NCBI RefSeq assembly: GCF_004138135.1
Contig: NZ_RYFD01000005.1
Span: 1-64,000, forward strand
Source: Candidatus Oscillochloris fontis
GTDB taxonomy: Bacteria > Chloroflexota > Chloroflexia > Chloroflexales > Chloroflexaceae
DNA length: 64,000 nucleotides
Reading direction: 5' to 3'
Shown here one piece after another: positions 29,149 through 38,855 of the stretch. Every line of letters starts with the position of its first letter. Position 1 is the stretch's first letter. A program made the position numbers and the translations under genes. The notes under the pieces were generated by a model. That model was given only the letters and a program-made list of their open reading frames with translations. It did not search any database and had not been told where the DNA came from.

Positions 29149-29757
29149 ATGGACCCAATTACCAACATCACGGGCAAGGTTGTCGCCGTGCCCCTGGAGA
29201 ACATAGACACCGACCAGATCATTCCCGCCAAGTGGCTCAAAGTCACCGACAAGAGCGGCTTAGGCGACGGCCTCTTCGAGACGTGGCGCTACAACGCCGA
29301 CGGCAGCCCCAACCCCGACTTTGTGCTCAACAAGCCGGAGGCGCAGGGGGCCAGCATCCTCGTGGCGGGCAAGAACTTCGGGTCGGGCAGCTCGCGGGAG
29401 CATGCCCCCTGGGCGCTCCAGGCGTATGGCTTCAAGGCCGTCATCGCCCCCGCCTTCGCCGACATCTTCCGGGGCAACTCGCTCAAGATCGGCCTGCTGC
29501 CGGTGATCGTGGACGAAGAGACCTTCCACCAACTCGTCAGCCTGTGCGAAGAAGACCCGACCACCGAGGTCAGTATTGACCTCGCCCAGCAGAGCCTGAG
29601 CCTACCGGGTGGCCAGCAGGTCAACTTTCCAATAGATGGCTTCAGCAAGCACTGTCTGCTCAACGGCGTAGACCAGTTGGGCTTCATCATGCAGCAGGAG
29701 TCGGACATTGTAGCCTACGAGGCGCAGAACCCGGTGCTGATCAACACGCAGGCGTAA
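29149..29757 (+). CDS. leuD: 3-Isopropylmalate dehydratase small subunit
   Basis: 202 residues. Swivel domain with IDTDQIIPAKWLK and GKNFGSGSSREHAPWAL. ATG at 29149 with GAGG about 10 bp upstream. Last gene of the ilv-leu operon. A 10-bp stem GACCAGCCAG/CTGGCTGGTC follows at 29772-29795. Confidence 0.96.
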   Translation: MDPITNITGKVVAVPLENIDTDQIIPAKWLKVTDKSGLGDGLFETWRYNADGSPNPDFVLNKPEAQGASILVAGKNFGSGSSREHAPWALQAYGFKAVIAPAFADIFRGNSLKIGLLPVIVDEETFHQLVSLCEEDPTTEVSIDLAQQSLSLPGGQQVNFPIDGFSKHCLLNGVDQLGFIMQQESDIVAYEAQNPVLINTQA

Positions 29758-29805
29758 GCAACGCCCCTACAGACCAGCCAGTCTCCTGGCTGGTCGCTAC
29801 TTTCT

Positions 29806-30525
29806 ATGTACCCCCAAACACCCACCCACCCCGGCTTCGGCTGGCGCGAAGTTGGCCTAACCCTCCTCGTCTTCTTTGGTGGCAGCGCAGCGATCATCAT
29901 CGTGATGCGCTTCATCGTGGCGCTGCTCAACCTGCCCACCGAGGGTGGCCTGCTCTCCCCACCGGCCTACATCACCGGCATCGGCTTCTACCTGATGCTG
30001 CTCTTGGGGATGTACCTGTTTGGAGCGCGGCGGGCGGGGTGGGCGGCGTTGGGGGTACGCACCACCCAGTGGTACTACTACGCCCTCGTGCCGCTACTCT
30101 TTATGATCGGGCTGAGTGCGGTTGCTGCCCTCAACATGCTGATCATGCAGATGATCGGCAGCTTTGAAAACCCGCAGGTCGAAGCGATCAGCGGCGGCAC
30201 TGCAATGAGCCTGGGTGAACTCGGCGCGGGGCTGCTCCTCATCGCGGTGCTGGTGCCCCTAGTCGAAGAACTCTTCTTCCGGGGCATGCTCTACCCCCTC
30301 TTGCGCCAGCGCCTCCCCATGCTGGTGGCGGTCATCCTCAACGCCGCGATCTTCTCCGCCATCCACCTCATACCCGTTCTGCTGCCCAGCCTCTTCGTGG
30401 TTGGCCTGATCCTGGCCTATCTGCGCGAACGCAGCGGCTCGATCTGGCCGGGGGTGCTCTACCACATGTTCCAGAACGGTATGGCGATGCTGCTTATCTA
30501 TGTAAGTTTGAATATGGGAGGGTAA
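29806..30525 (+). CDS. CPBP family intramembrane metalloprotease
   Basis: 239 residues, about seven membrane segments. The Abi/CaaX-protease signature EELFFRG is around residues 153-159, with second-motif His in SAIHLIP and a third motif with FQNG near the C-terminus. Substrate unknown; members act in membrane protein processing or bacteriocin immunity. Only 48 bp after leuD but separated by a hairpin. Confidence 0.85.
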   Translation: MYPQTPTHPGFGWREVGLTLLVFFGGSAAIIIVMRFIVALLNLPTEGGLLSPPAYITGIGFYLMLLLGMYLFGARRAGWAALGVRTTQWYYYALVPLLFMIGLSAVAALNMLIMQMIGSFENPQVEAISGGTAMSLGELGAGLLLIAVLVPLVEELFFRGMLYPLLRQRLPMLVAVILNAAIFSAIHLIPVLLPSLFVVGLILAYLRERSGSIWPGVLYHMFQNGMAMLLIYVSLNMGG

Positions 30526-30526
30526 G

Positions 30527-30676
30527 GGATTCGGGGTGCCGTTGCCTTCGGTGGGGGATCGGGGGCGGCGTAGCTGACCCCGAAGATTTTGTTGTTGTTG
30601 TTTGGCGGCTTCGCCGCCAAACAACAACAACATTGGGGTTTGGGGCCTAGCCTCAAGGGCTTTGCCCATACCCTAC
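30527..30676. repeat. Palindromic repeat, family A (copy 4)
   Basis: Long palindrome TTGTTGTTGTTTGGCGGC with loop TTC and the perfect complement, then TTGGGGTTTGGGG and GGGCTTTGCCCATACCC. Occupies most of the gap between the CPBP gene and bchH. Confidence 0.85.
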
Positions 30677-30773
30677 GGTGCTACTGCACCGATTCGTCAG
30701 ATCTGACTATTTAGATGTATAATAGCCCCATTGTCAGCAGCAACCCAACTGCAACGGCACCAAGGAGTGTATT

Positions 30774-33700
30774 ATGCGCTTTGTCTTCCTCACTACGCAG
30801 GATAACTATACCCTCGCCCTGCGCAACGCGGCCGCCGCGCTCTCGCGTCAATACAAGATCGATCTGACGGTCGGTGTCTATATGACCTCGGAATTGAGCG
30901 ATCCGGCTCTGCGTCAACGTCTTGAGGATGACCTGAAGCGGGCCGATTTTATTATTGGTGGCATGGTCTTTGGTGAGGCGATTGTGCGCCCCTTGGAGCA
31001 GATGTTGGCCCAGGTGAGTTGCCCGGTCTGTATCATCATTAGTAATCCGACCCTCATTCGGCATACCCGGCTGGGCAAGTTCAGTTTGGGCAAGGTCTCC
31101 GATGGCAGCGACAAGGAGGGCCATAAGGGTATTCTTCAGTCGTTGCGGCCCAAACATGGCCACGGTGAGGTCTCGCGGCAGATGAATCTGATCAAGGGTC
31201 TGACTAAGATCCTCAAATATCTGCCGGGACGCTTCCGCGATCTGCATACCTATGTCGCGATGCACCAGTTCTGGGTGCATAATACGCCCAAGAATATGGA
31301 GCGTATGTTGTGTATGCTGATCGAGCGCTATATACCGGGCTATAAGGGTAAGTTGCCGGTGGAAGACCCCGACATCTATCCCGATCTGGCAATCTGGCAC
31401 CCCGATGCGCCGAAGCCCTTCACCGACCTCAAGAGTTACCAGAAGTGGCAGAAGAGCCGCCGCCTCAAGCTCGATAAGGGCGTGGTGGGGTTGCTTTCGC
31501 TGCGGGTGATTATTCTGGGTGATAATATCGCCCACCTGACTGCGCTGGTGCGTGGGTTGGAGCAGCGCGGCGTGGAGGCGCGGGTGGCCTATACGGCGGG
31601 TTTGGATGGCCGCCCGGCGATGGATGCCTTCTTCTCGCATCCAGTACCGGGCAGTGAGGACAAGGTCGAGCCACTGGTTGATCTCATCGCCACGACCTCC
31701 GGCTATGCGCTGGTAGGTGGGATGGCCCAGAGTAAGGCCGATGAGGCGCGCGCAGCGCTGGAGGCGCTCAATGTGCCTTTCCTCCAGAATATCCCGCTGG
31801 TCTTTCAGAATGTGGATAGTTGGCTGGCCGATGATCGCGGCCTCAGCCCGATGCACATTGCGATGAATGTGGCCCTCGCCGAGTTGGATAGTGCCACCGA
31901 ACCGCTCGTCTATGGCGGGCCATCCCAGGATTCGGGGGTGGCGGTGCCGGTTCCGGTGCAGGTGGATCGCTTCGCCGAACGCGCAGCGCGCCGCGTTGCC
32001 CTGCGGCGTAAGGCGAATGCCGAGAAGAAGGTGGCGGTTGTGCTCTTCAACTACCCGCCGAACCTGGGCAGTATCGGCACCGCTGCCTATCTCGATGTCT
32101 TTGCGAGTACCTTCCGCCTGCTCACCGAACTGCACGCGGCGGGCTACCGGGTTGATCTGCCCGCTAGTGCCGATGATCTGCGGCGGATGTTGGTGGAGGG
32201 TAAGGGCGACCCGACCACTGCCCCACTGCTCCACGGTACTGATGCGGCGGTCGGGGCCTTTTTGCCACTGGAGGAGTATCGTCGCCTCTTCCCCGACTAT
32301 ACCGATATTGAGCCGTTCTGGGGCGCAGCGCCGGGTGAGTTGCTGAATGATGGCAAACGCTTCCAGATTATGGGCCGCCGCCTCGGCAATGTCTTTGTCG
32401 GTGTTCAACCCACCTTCGGCTATGAACGTGACCCCATGCGGATGCTGATGGCCAAGGATGCTGCGCCGCACCACGGCTTTGCCGCCTTCTACACCTGGAT
32501 TGACCGCGTCTTTGCGGCGGATGCGGTGGTCCACATGGGGACGCACGGAGCCTTGGAGTTTATGCCCGGTAAGCAGGCCGGGTTGGGGCCGAAGTGCTGG
32601 CCTGCGCGTCTCTTGGCCGGGTTGCCCAATATCTACTACTATTGTGTCAATAACCCCAGCGAGGGCACGATTGCCCGCCGACGTGGCGCGGCCACCTTGG
32701 TGAGCTACCTCGTGCCGCCGGTGCAGCAGGCCGGCCTCTACAAGGGGCTGCGGGCGCTCAAGGATAGTATTGATCAGTACCGCCAGCGCCCCGATACGGG
32801 TCTGCTGGAAGATATTCAGACTCAGGCCGATAAGCTGGGCCTTAGTCCGCAGGAGTCCTACACGGATAACCCCGATGGCTTCATCGCCACCCTGAGCCAC
32901 GAACTGCTCCAGGTCGAACAGCGCCTCATCCCGATTGGTCTGCATGTGCTGGGGCGTGCCCCCTCCGAGCAGGAGTTGGTTGACATCCTCAGCCTTGTCG
33001 CCACCTTCCAACGCCCTGCACCCAGCGCCCCCACGCTCCCCGAAGCGGTCGCGGCAGGGTTGGGCTACCGCTACGCCGATCTCTCCACTGGCCTGAGCCG
33101 CGACCCAGTACTTCAGGATCGCTACCGCCAGGTGGAGAATCTGGGCAAGGCGGCGGTGCAGCGCTTGCTGATCGCGGGCGCACAGGCGGCGGATACCTTC
33201 CTACAGACCGAGGCGCGGGTCGCACCGGGAACCCTGAGCGCGACGTGGCAGCAACTCGGCGATCTGCGCACCAAGTTGGAGCAAGATCACGAGACGCCGG
33301 GGCTACTCAATGCGCTGGCGGGCGGCTATATTCCGCCCTCATCGGGCAACGATGTGGTGCGCAACCCCTCGGTGGTGCCCACCGGACGCAACCTGCACGG
33401 CCTCGATCCCTACCGCATCCCCTCGGCTGCCGCCCAGGTGAGCGGCACCAAGGTGGTTCACGATCTGCTCACCCGGCTGAGCCACGAGCAGGGCAGCCTG
33501 CCGGAGACAGTCGCACTCATCCTGTGGGGCACCGACAACATCAAGACCGAGGGCGAGGGGGTGGCGCAGGCGCTGGCGCTGATTGGCGCGAAGGTGGTGA
33601 TTGACGAGTTGGGCAAGGTGGCCGACGTGGCACTCATTCCGCTGGAAGAGTTGGGCCGCCCGCGCATTGATTTGGTGGCCACGGTCAGCGGCATCTTCCG

Positions 33701-34577
33701 CGACCTGATGGCCATGCAGGCCCAGTTGATAGACCGTGCCATCCGCCTCGCCGCCGAAGCCAACGAGCCAGAAGAGCGCAACTTTGTGCGCAAACACGTC
33801 CTCGCCCAATCCAAGGAGCTAGGCGTGAGCATAGAAGAAGCCGCGATGCGCGTCTTCTCCAACGCGCCCGGTACCTACGGGGCGAATGTCAACACCATGG
33901 TCGAGAGCGGCTCGTGGGAAGATGATACCCAGATCGGCGACCTCTTCATGACGCGCAAGGGCTTTGCGCTGGATCAGCGTGGCGAATGGCAAGCGGCGCG
34001 CCCGGTACTAGAGCGGGCGTTGAGTACCGTACAAGCCACCTTCCAGAACGTGGATGGGGTGGAGGTGGGAATCAGCGACGTAGACCACTACTACGAGTAC
34101 CTGGGCGGCGTCACCAAGAGCGTCGAGAAGCTACGCGGCACGCGGCCCACTGTCATGGTCGCCGATGTCGAAGCCTTCAGCGGGCCGGGGGGCGGGCGCG
34201 TGCGCTCACTCGAACAGATGGTACGTCTTGAGAGCCGCGCCAAACTGCTCAACCCCAAATGGTTTGAGGGCATGCTGGCGCACGGCTACGAAGGTGCCCA
34301 CGAGATCGAGATCCGCGTCAGCAACACCTACGGCTGGAGCGCCACCTCCAACGCCGTCGAGGGCTGGGTCTACCAGGGGGTGGCCGAGACCTACCTGCTT
34401 GATGAGTCCATGCGCGAGCGACTGGCGGCACTCAACCCACACGCAGCGGCGGGCATTGCCCGGCGGCTACTCGAAGCCAACGACCGAGGCTTCTGGGACG
34501 CCGACGAGCAGACCCTAGAGCACCTGCGGGATATCTACGCCGATCTGGAAGATCGGTTGGAGGGGGTGGGGGCGTAG
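30774..34577 (+). CDS. bchH: Magnesium chelatase subunit H
   Basis: 1267 residues, the normal size for BchH/CobN-like large subunits. Binds protoporphyrin IX and inserts Mg with BchI and BchD, the first committed step of bacteriochlorophyll synthesis. Conserved blocks include HMGTHGALEFMPGKQAG, NPSEGTIARRRG, WGTDNIKTEGEGVAQAL, RVFSNAPGTYGANVN and the C-terminal YGWSATSNAVEGWVY. A TATAAT lies at 30718-30723. Chloroflexales often carry BchH paralogues (BchS, BchT), so it could be one of those. No other bch gene is in the window. Codons near the 3' end run into TAGAGA of the tandem repeat. Confidence 0.93.
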   Translation: MRFVFLTTQDNYTLALRNAAAALSRQYKIDLTVGVYMTSELSDPALRQRLEDDLKRADFIIGGMVFGEAIVRPLEQMLAQVSCPVCIIISNPTLIRHTRLGKFSLGKVSDGSDKEGHKGILQSLRPKHGHGEVSRQMNLIKGLTKILKYLPGRFRDLHTYVAMHQFWVHNTPKNMERMLCMLIERYIPGYKGKLPVEDPDIYPDLAIWHPDAPKPFTDLKSYQKWQKSRRLKLDKGVVGLLSLRVIILGDNIAHLTALVRGLEQRGVEARVAYTAGLDGRPAMDAFFSHPVPGSEDKVEPLVDLIATTSGYALVGGMAQSKADEARAALEALNVPFLQNIPLVFQNVDSWLADDRGLSPMHIAMNVALAELDSATEPLVYGGPSQDSGVAVPVPVQVDRFAERAARRVALRRKANAEKKVAVVLFNYPPNLGSIGTAAYLDVFASTFRLLTELHAAGYRVDLPASADDLRRMLVEGKGDPTTAPLLHGTDAAVGAFLPLEEYRRLFPDYTDIEPFWGAAPGELLNDGKRFQIMGRRLGNVFVGVQPTFGYERDPMRMLMAKDAAPHHGFAAFYTWIDRVFAADAVVHMGTHGALEFMPGKQAGLGPKCWPARLLAGLPNIYYYCVNNPSEGTIARRRGAATLVSYLVPPVQQAGLYKGLRALKDSIDQYRQRPDTGLLEDIQTQADKLGLSPQESYTDNPDGFIATLSHELLQVEQRLIPIGLHVLGRAPSEQELVDILSLVATFQRPAPSAPTLPEAVAAGLGYRYADLSTGLSRDPVLQDRYRQVENLGKAAVQRLLIAGAQAADTFLQTEARVAPGTLSATWQQLGDLRTKLEQDHETPGLLNALAGGYIPPSSGNDVVRNPSVVPTGRNLHGLDPYRIPSAAAQVSGTKVVHDLLTRLSHEQGSLPETVALILWGTDNIKTEGEGVAQALALIGAKVVIDELGKVADVALIPLEELGRPRIDLVATVSGIFRDLMAMQAQLIDRAIRLAAEANEPEERNFVRKHVLAQSKELGVSIEEAAMRVFSNAPGTYGANVNTMVESGSWEDDTQIGDLFMTRKGFALDQRGEWQAARPVLERALSTVQATFQNVDGVEVGISDVDHYYEYLGGVTKSVEKLRGTRPTVMVADVEAFSGPGGGRVRSLEQMVRLESRAKLLNPKWFEGMLAHGYEGAHEIEIRVSNTYGWSATSNAVEGWVYQGVAETYLLDESMRERLAALNPHAAAGIARRLLEANDRGFWDADEQTLEHLRDIYADLEDRLEGVGA

Positions 34578-34589
34578 AGAGGTATGTTG

Positions 34590-34772
34590 GTGTAGAGACG
34601 CAATATGTTGGTGTAGAGACGCAATATGTTGGTGTAGAGACGCAATATGTTGGTGTAGAGACGCAATATGTTGGTGTAGAGACGCAATATGTTGGTGTAG
34701 AGACGCAATATGTTGGTGTAGAGACGCAATATGTTGGTGTAGAGACGCAATATGTTGCGTCTCTACACCAAC
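34590..34772. repeat. Eight-copy 21-bp tandem array, family D (copy 3)
   Basis: Eight copies of GTGTAGAGACGCAATATGTT+G (34590-34757), the last closed by its inverted partner GCGTCTCTACACC to form a hairpin. The 21-bp period keeps reading frames open, giving false ORFs with repeated 7-residue units. Separates the convergent bchH and hemolysin III genes and overlaps the end of the latter. Confidence 0.95.
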
Positions 34773-35398
34773 GTCGCACTCACCGCCACAAAATGGCACA
34801 CACTCCCCGCAATCACAAACAGGTGCCAGATCGCATGCGAAAACGGAATGCGCTGGTTATGGTAGAAGAGCGTCCCGCCGGTATAAGCCAAGCCACCCGC
34901 CACCAACCAAGCCAGGGTTGATGCGGGCAAGGTCTGAGTCATGGGCACAATCGCCACCACCACCAGCCAACCCATCGCAATATAGAAGAGTGTCGAGATC
35001 AACTTAAAACGATTGGCGAAGATCAGCTTAAAGACCACCCCAGCGATGGCGAGGCTCCAGATTACCCCAAAGAGGCTCCAGCCCCATGCCCCGTGGAGAC
35101 TCACCAAGGTAAATGGGGTATAGGTACCCGCGATCAGTAAGTAGATCGCACAGTGATCAAAAATCTTCAAGCGTTTCTTGATATGATCTTGGGTCGCACT
35201 ATGGTAGAGCGTTGAGGCCGTATAGAGCAACACCAAGGTCAAACTAAAGACCGCCGCACCAATAATGCGCCAGACATCGCCGCTCAGGATAGCCAACCCA
35301 GTCAGCACACTCCCTGCGGCTAAACTGGCAACCGCACCAGCTCCATGGGTGAGGGTGTTGGCTAACTCCTCATGTCGGTGTGCAGCCTGAGATTTCAT
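34763..35398 (-). CDS. Hemolysin III / PAQR-type membrane protein
   Basis: 211 residues, seven predicted membrane segments. Family landmarks are EELANTLTHGAGAVASLAA, STLYHS, DHCAIYLLIAGTYTPF and a C-terminal HLFVIAGSVCHF with the metal-binding His residues. Often called hemolysin III; physiological role uncertain. The last residues (TLV) and TAG stop come from the family D array, so the native C-terminus may have been replaced. Confidence 0.88.
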   Translation of the reverse strand: MKSQAAHRHEELANTLTHGAGAVASLAAGSVLTGLAILSGDVWRIIGAAVFSLTLVLLYTASTLYHSATQDHIKKRLKIFDHCAIYLLIAGTYTPFTLVSLHGAWGWSLFGVIWSLAIAGVVFKLIFANRFKLISTLFYIAMGWLVVVAIVPMTQTLPASTLAWLVAGGLAYTGGTLFYHNQRIPFSHAIWHLFVIAGSVCHFVAVSATLV

Positions 35399-35421
35399 GG
35401 CATCCTCCTTGTTCGTACAAA

Positions 35422-35495
35422 GTAGGGGCGAAGCATCGCCCTCTATATGACAGGCGAACCCGAACGAGATTTGGCGGGCGATGCTTCGCCCTTAC
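35422..35495. repeat. Inverted repeat, family C (copy 3)
   Basis: GTAGGGGCGAAGCATCGCCC with complement at 35475-35495 (one mismatch). Between the divergent hemolysin III and hydrolase genes, just upstream of the former. Confidence 0.85.
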
Positions 35496-35593
35496 GAGCA
35501 TACTGATCTATTGCGGCGGCTGCAAGTGTCGCAGGGCTAGACATGGGGATGTCTAGGGGCATCCCCGTTCTTCGCAGGAGAGGGAACCTGACC

Positions 35594-36580
35594 ATGGATA
35601 GACGTTCTCCACGTCGTCAGATCTTCCGATGGTGGCTATTGGGGTACGCATTCCTCAAGTTGCTCGCTATTCTACTGGTGCTTGCGGGCCTCGGCGCAAC
35701 CTACGAGAGTTTTATGACGCTGGGTGACGCCCAACGTTTCCCGCCCCCTGGTCGCATGGTTGACATCGGTGGCCGCCAATTACACTTGGTCTGTCAGGGC
35801 GATACTGGCGGCCCTACCGTGGTGCTAGAGACGGGTTATAACAGCACCAGCTTAGCTTGGATACCACTACAACAACAACTCGCCACCGAGCAGCGGGTCT
35901 GCGCCTACGACCGAGCTGGGAGTGGGTGGAGTGATCCCGGCCCTCTCCCACGCACACCAGAGCATATTGCGGATGATCTCCACGCCCTCCTCGCAGCAGC
36001 CGGTGAGCCTGAGCCATACATCCTAGTCGCCCATTCGCTAGGCGGGCGCTATGTGCGGATGTTCGCCCTGCGCTACCCAGAGGAGGTTGCCGGTCTGGTA
36101 CTGATAGATGTCCGCAGCGAATATTATGATCAGACCATCTCAGCAGCGGATCGAGCCGCAATGCTAGAAGACTATGCAGCCAGCGGCCAACAACAACTCT
36201 GGCTGCGCCGTCTCGGTTTACTGCGGCTGATGATGTCTGATTACCCTGATCTGTACCAGATCGCGGCACTGCATAACGCCAGTGCCGCCACGCAAACCGC
36301 CATCGCCAGTGAAATGGCCAGCCGCGAAGAGAATGATGCGGAACTCCAGCATACATCGCTTGGCAACCTGCCACTGCGAGTCCTGGTTGCCACCGATAGT
36401 AGCGCCGTCCCCAACTGGTTGGCAAGCCAACAGGCACAAGCGGCCAGTTCCAGCGCCAGCGCCTTATGGCAGATGCCGGGCGGACATGGTGTGTCACTAG
36501 AGAATATGCCAACCGTGATTGCCGCGATCCGGGAGGTTCGCCAATTGTGGATAGACGGACATTCGAGCGAGAGAGAGTGA
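35594..36580 (+). CDS. Membrane-anchored alpha/beta hydrolase
   Basis: 328 residues from the ATG at 35594 (AGGAGAGGG upstream). One N-terminal membrane segment (LLGYAFLKLLAILLVLAGLGA), then an alpha/beta hydrolase fold with nucleophile elbow AHSLGG, oxyanion region ETGYNSTSLAW, and catalytic His in PGGHGVSLEN. Probably an esterase or lipase-like enzyme outside the membrane; substrate unknown. Not in an obvious operon. Confidence 0.82.
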   Translation: MDRRSPRRQIFRWWLLGYAFLKLLAILLVLAGLGATYESFMTLGDAQRFPPPGRMVDIGGRQLHLVCQGDTGGPTVVLETGYNSTSLAWIPLQQQLATEQRVCAYDRAGSGWSDPGPLPRTPEHIADDLHALLAAAGEPEPYILVAHSLGGRYVRMFALRYPEEVAGLVLIDVRSEYYDQTISAADRAAMLEDYAASGQQQLWLRRLGLLRLMMSDYPDLYQIAALHNASAATQTAIASEMASREENDAELQHTSLGNLPLRVLVATDSSAVPNWLASQQAQAASSSASALWQMPGGHGVSLENMPTVIAAIREVRQLWIDGHSSERE

Positions 36581-36638
36581 GAAGGTGCTAGAGGAGGGAG
36601 ATGGACGGATGGTGTTCTGAAGCTATCCAGCTAAAAGT

Positions 36639-38846
36639 CTATGCCTGAAAGACCCCCTCCTCCGGGTGGCGTAACGAATCCACCAGCGCATCACTCGCCG
36701 GGGTCGGCTGATCAATATCCAGGCGGCTCACCACCCAGGTGACAAAGAAGTTCACTGGTATCCCGAAGATGCCCGCTGCACTATGGTTGATACCCAGGAT
36801 ACCCCAATCGGGGAAGGTGTAGTTGAGCAGCATATACCCCAGCGTCACCATGAGGCCGCTGATCATCCCCGACGCCGCCCCGCGACTGGTCGCGCCCTTC
36901 CAGAAGATCCCCAACACCAGCACCGGGAAGAAGGTTGCCGCCGCCAACGAAAAGGCCCAGGCCACCATCTGCACGATGATCGCCAGGCGCTGAATCGCGG
37001 TCAGTGCGGCGAGGACGGCGGCACTGAGGATCATGAGCCGCCCCAGCATCAGTCGCTCACGCGGAGTCGCCTTGGGGTTGAGCGTGCGGTGGAAGATGTC
37101 GTGGGCGACGGCGGCGGCGATCACCATGAGCAGCCCGTCGGCGGTGGAGAGTGCCGCCGCCATGCCCCCTGCGGCCACGAGCGCCACGATAGTCGCGGGT
37201 AACCCGGCGATCTCTGGGGTTGCCAGCACCACCAGATCTTGGTCAATCTGCAACTCGTGGTACTGGAGCCGTCCATCGCCATTGCCGCCTTGTTCGGGCG
37301 CATCGGCAATACTCAGCAAGCCTGTTGCGGCCCAATTCTCGGTCCACTGTGGCAGGTTGGCAATCGGGCGATCCACCACCTCCTGCAAGATCTCCAAGCG
37401 CGAAAATGCCGCATAGGCCGGGGCAGTCAGGTAGAGGATGGCGATCCAGGCCAAAGCCCAACTCACACTGCTGCGCGCCTCGCCCACGTTCGGGACGGTG
37501 TAGAAGCGCACGAGAATGTGCGGCATACCTGCGGTGCCCAACATCAAACAGAGTGTGAGCGCCAGAAAGTTCCACGGCGTCCAGTCGTTGAAGGGCTGGC
37601 TGTAGCTCTGAATGCCTTGGGCCAGTTCGAGCGCCTCGATCTGGTGCATGGCTTGGCCATACATCAGTTGGGGCAGTGGCACCCCGGTGAGCTTGACCGA
37701 GAGCCACGTCACCGGCACGATGTAGGCGATCACCATGATGATCCCCTGCACCCCTTGGGTCCAGGTGATCGCCTGCATCCCGCCCAAGAAGGAACAGAGC
37801 AGCACCGCCGACAGCCCGACAATCACGCCGAGCATGTAGTTGACCCCCAGAAAGCGGCTCATGATGATGCCGACCCCGGTGACTTGGGCGGTGACATAGG
37901 TGAAACTGATGATGATACTGATCACCGCGCTAATGACGCGGGTGCCCGCACCGGGGTAGCGCCTGCCGATGAAGTCGGGGATCGTAAATTGCCCGAACTT
38001 GCGCAGATAGGGCGCGAGCAGCAGGGTGAGCAGCACATAGCCACCCGTCCAGCCGGTGATATAGGCCAACCCCTCATAGCCGAGCAGGTAGATCGCCCCG
38101 GCCATACTGATGAACGAGGCGGCACTCATCCAATCCGAGCCAGTCGCGAGGCCATTGAGCATCCCCGGAATGCGCCGCCCCGCCACATAGTACTCGTCGA
38201 GTTGGGTGGTGCGCCCGCGCAGACCGATCAGTGCGTAGAGTCCCACGGTGATCAGCATGAAGATCCAACTCATCACACTGACCGGGATCGTCAAGACATG
38301 TTCGAGTTGGCTGATCACAAAGACCAGCAGCCCAAAGCCGACAGCAAAGCCACTATAGGCGGCAAAGATGCGCCGCCGCCGTTGGCGTTCGCTGGGGCTG
38401 TGGCTAGGGATGAGATCATACTGGCGTTCAAGTTGCTGCATGCGCCAGTGGTAGAGGAAGGTGAGGGTAATGAAGATCAGCAGTGAGCCTTGGGCACCCA
38501 TGTAGTAGCCGAGCGGAAAGCCGGTAAGCACACGAATCTGGTTGAGTGGTTCGGCCAGTAACGAGGGCAGCGTAAAGCTGAAGAGCCAGATCAGGAGATA
38601 CGGCACAATCAGGCGCAGATTGGCCGCCCAGTAGTCGCCCAACCATTCGGGTGCCACCGGCAGTGGCTCGCTGGGGATGTTTGGTGCCGCATCTTCACGT
38701 ATGGGCCGTGGTGGGCGGGTGGGCATGTCGAGCAAACTAGCCCGCCGATCCCGTACCCGCTCAAGCGGGGGGAAGAGTTTGTTGAGCAGCCACATCGCAA
38801 TCGCGATGGTGCCGCCGATGGTGAAGATGAGTTGGAGTAGACCCAT
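36639..38846 (-). CDS. Sodium:solute symporter fused to a DUF4212-like subunit
   Basis: 735 residues. Residues about 70-150 match the small DUF4212 subunit (YWAANLRLIVPYLLIWL ... EPLNQIR, FPLGYYMGAQG, then a second helix and YDL), normally a separate protein. Residues about 190-720 are the SSS permease (ATGSDWMSAASFISMAGAIYLLGYEG, the Na-binding region) as in ActP/VC2705 types, which take up acetate or other short organic acids. It starts 9 bp after the histidine kinase gene, so RR-HK-symporter form one operon. Substrate not determined. Confidence 0.87.
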   Translation of the reverse strand: MGLLQLIFTIGGTIAIAMWLLNKLFPPLERVRDRRASLLDMPTRPPRPIREDAAPNIPSEPLPVAPEWLGDYWAANLRLIVPYLLIWLFSFTLPSLLAEPLNQIRVLTGFPLGYYMGAQGSLLIFITLTFLYHWRMQQLERQYDLIPSHSPSERQRRRRIFAAYSGFAVGFGLLVFVISQLEHVLTIPVSVMSWIFMLITVGLYALIGLRGRTTQLDEYYVAGRRIPGMLNGLATGSDWMSAASFISMAGAIYLLGYEGLAYITGWTGGYVLLTLLLAPYLRKFGQFTIPDFIGRRYPGAGTRVISAVISIIISFTYVTAQVTGVGIIMSRFLGVNYMLGVIVGLSAVLLCSFLGGMQAITWTQGVQGIIMVIAYIVPVTWLSVKLTGVPLPQLMYGQAMHQIEALELAQGIQSYSQPFNDWTPWNFLALTLCLMLGTAGMPHILVRFYTVPNVGEARSSVSWALAWIAILYLTAPAYAAFSRLEILQEVVDRPIANLPQWTENWAATGLLSIADAPEQGGNGDGRLQYHELQIDQDLVVLATPEIAGLPATIVALVAAGGMAAALSTADGLLMVIAAAVAHDIFHRTLNPKATPRERLMLGRLMILSAAVLAALTAIQRLAIIVQMVAWAFSLAAATFFPVLVLGIFWKGATSRGAASGMISGLMVTLGYMLLNYTFPDWGILGINHSAAGIFGIPVNFFVTWVVSRLDIDQPTPASDALVDSLRHPEEGVFQA

Positions 38847-38855
38847 ATGGTGTTG

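Noticed and set aside
30711-33011. 766-codon open frame on the minus strand across bchH
   Set aside because: Antisense shadow of a well-conserved gene; His/Gln/Arg-rich composition and no recognisable domain.
34590-34772. Possible CRISPR array
   Set aside because: Units are contiguous 21-mers without spacers, and no cas genes are present.
34432-34799. Minus-strand frames made of repeated 7-residue units (TYCVSTP, HIASLHQ)
   Set aside because: They are simply the 21-bp tandem DNA repeat read in frame; no start signal or domain.
37239-38486. 415-codon plus-strand frame across the symporter
   Set aside because: Antisense to membrane-spanning coding sequence, no motif.
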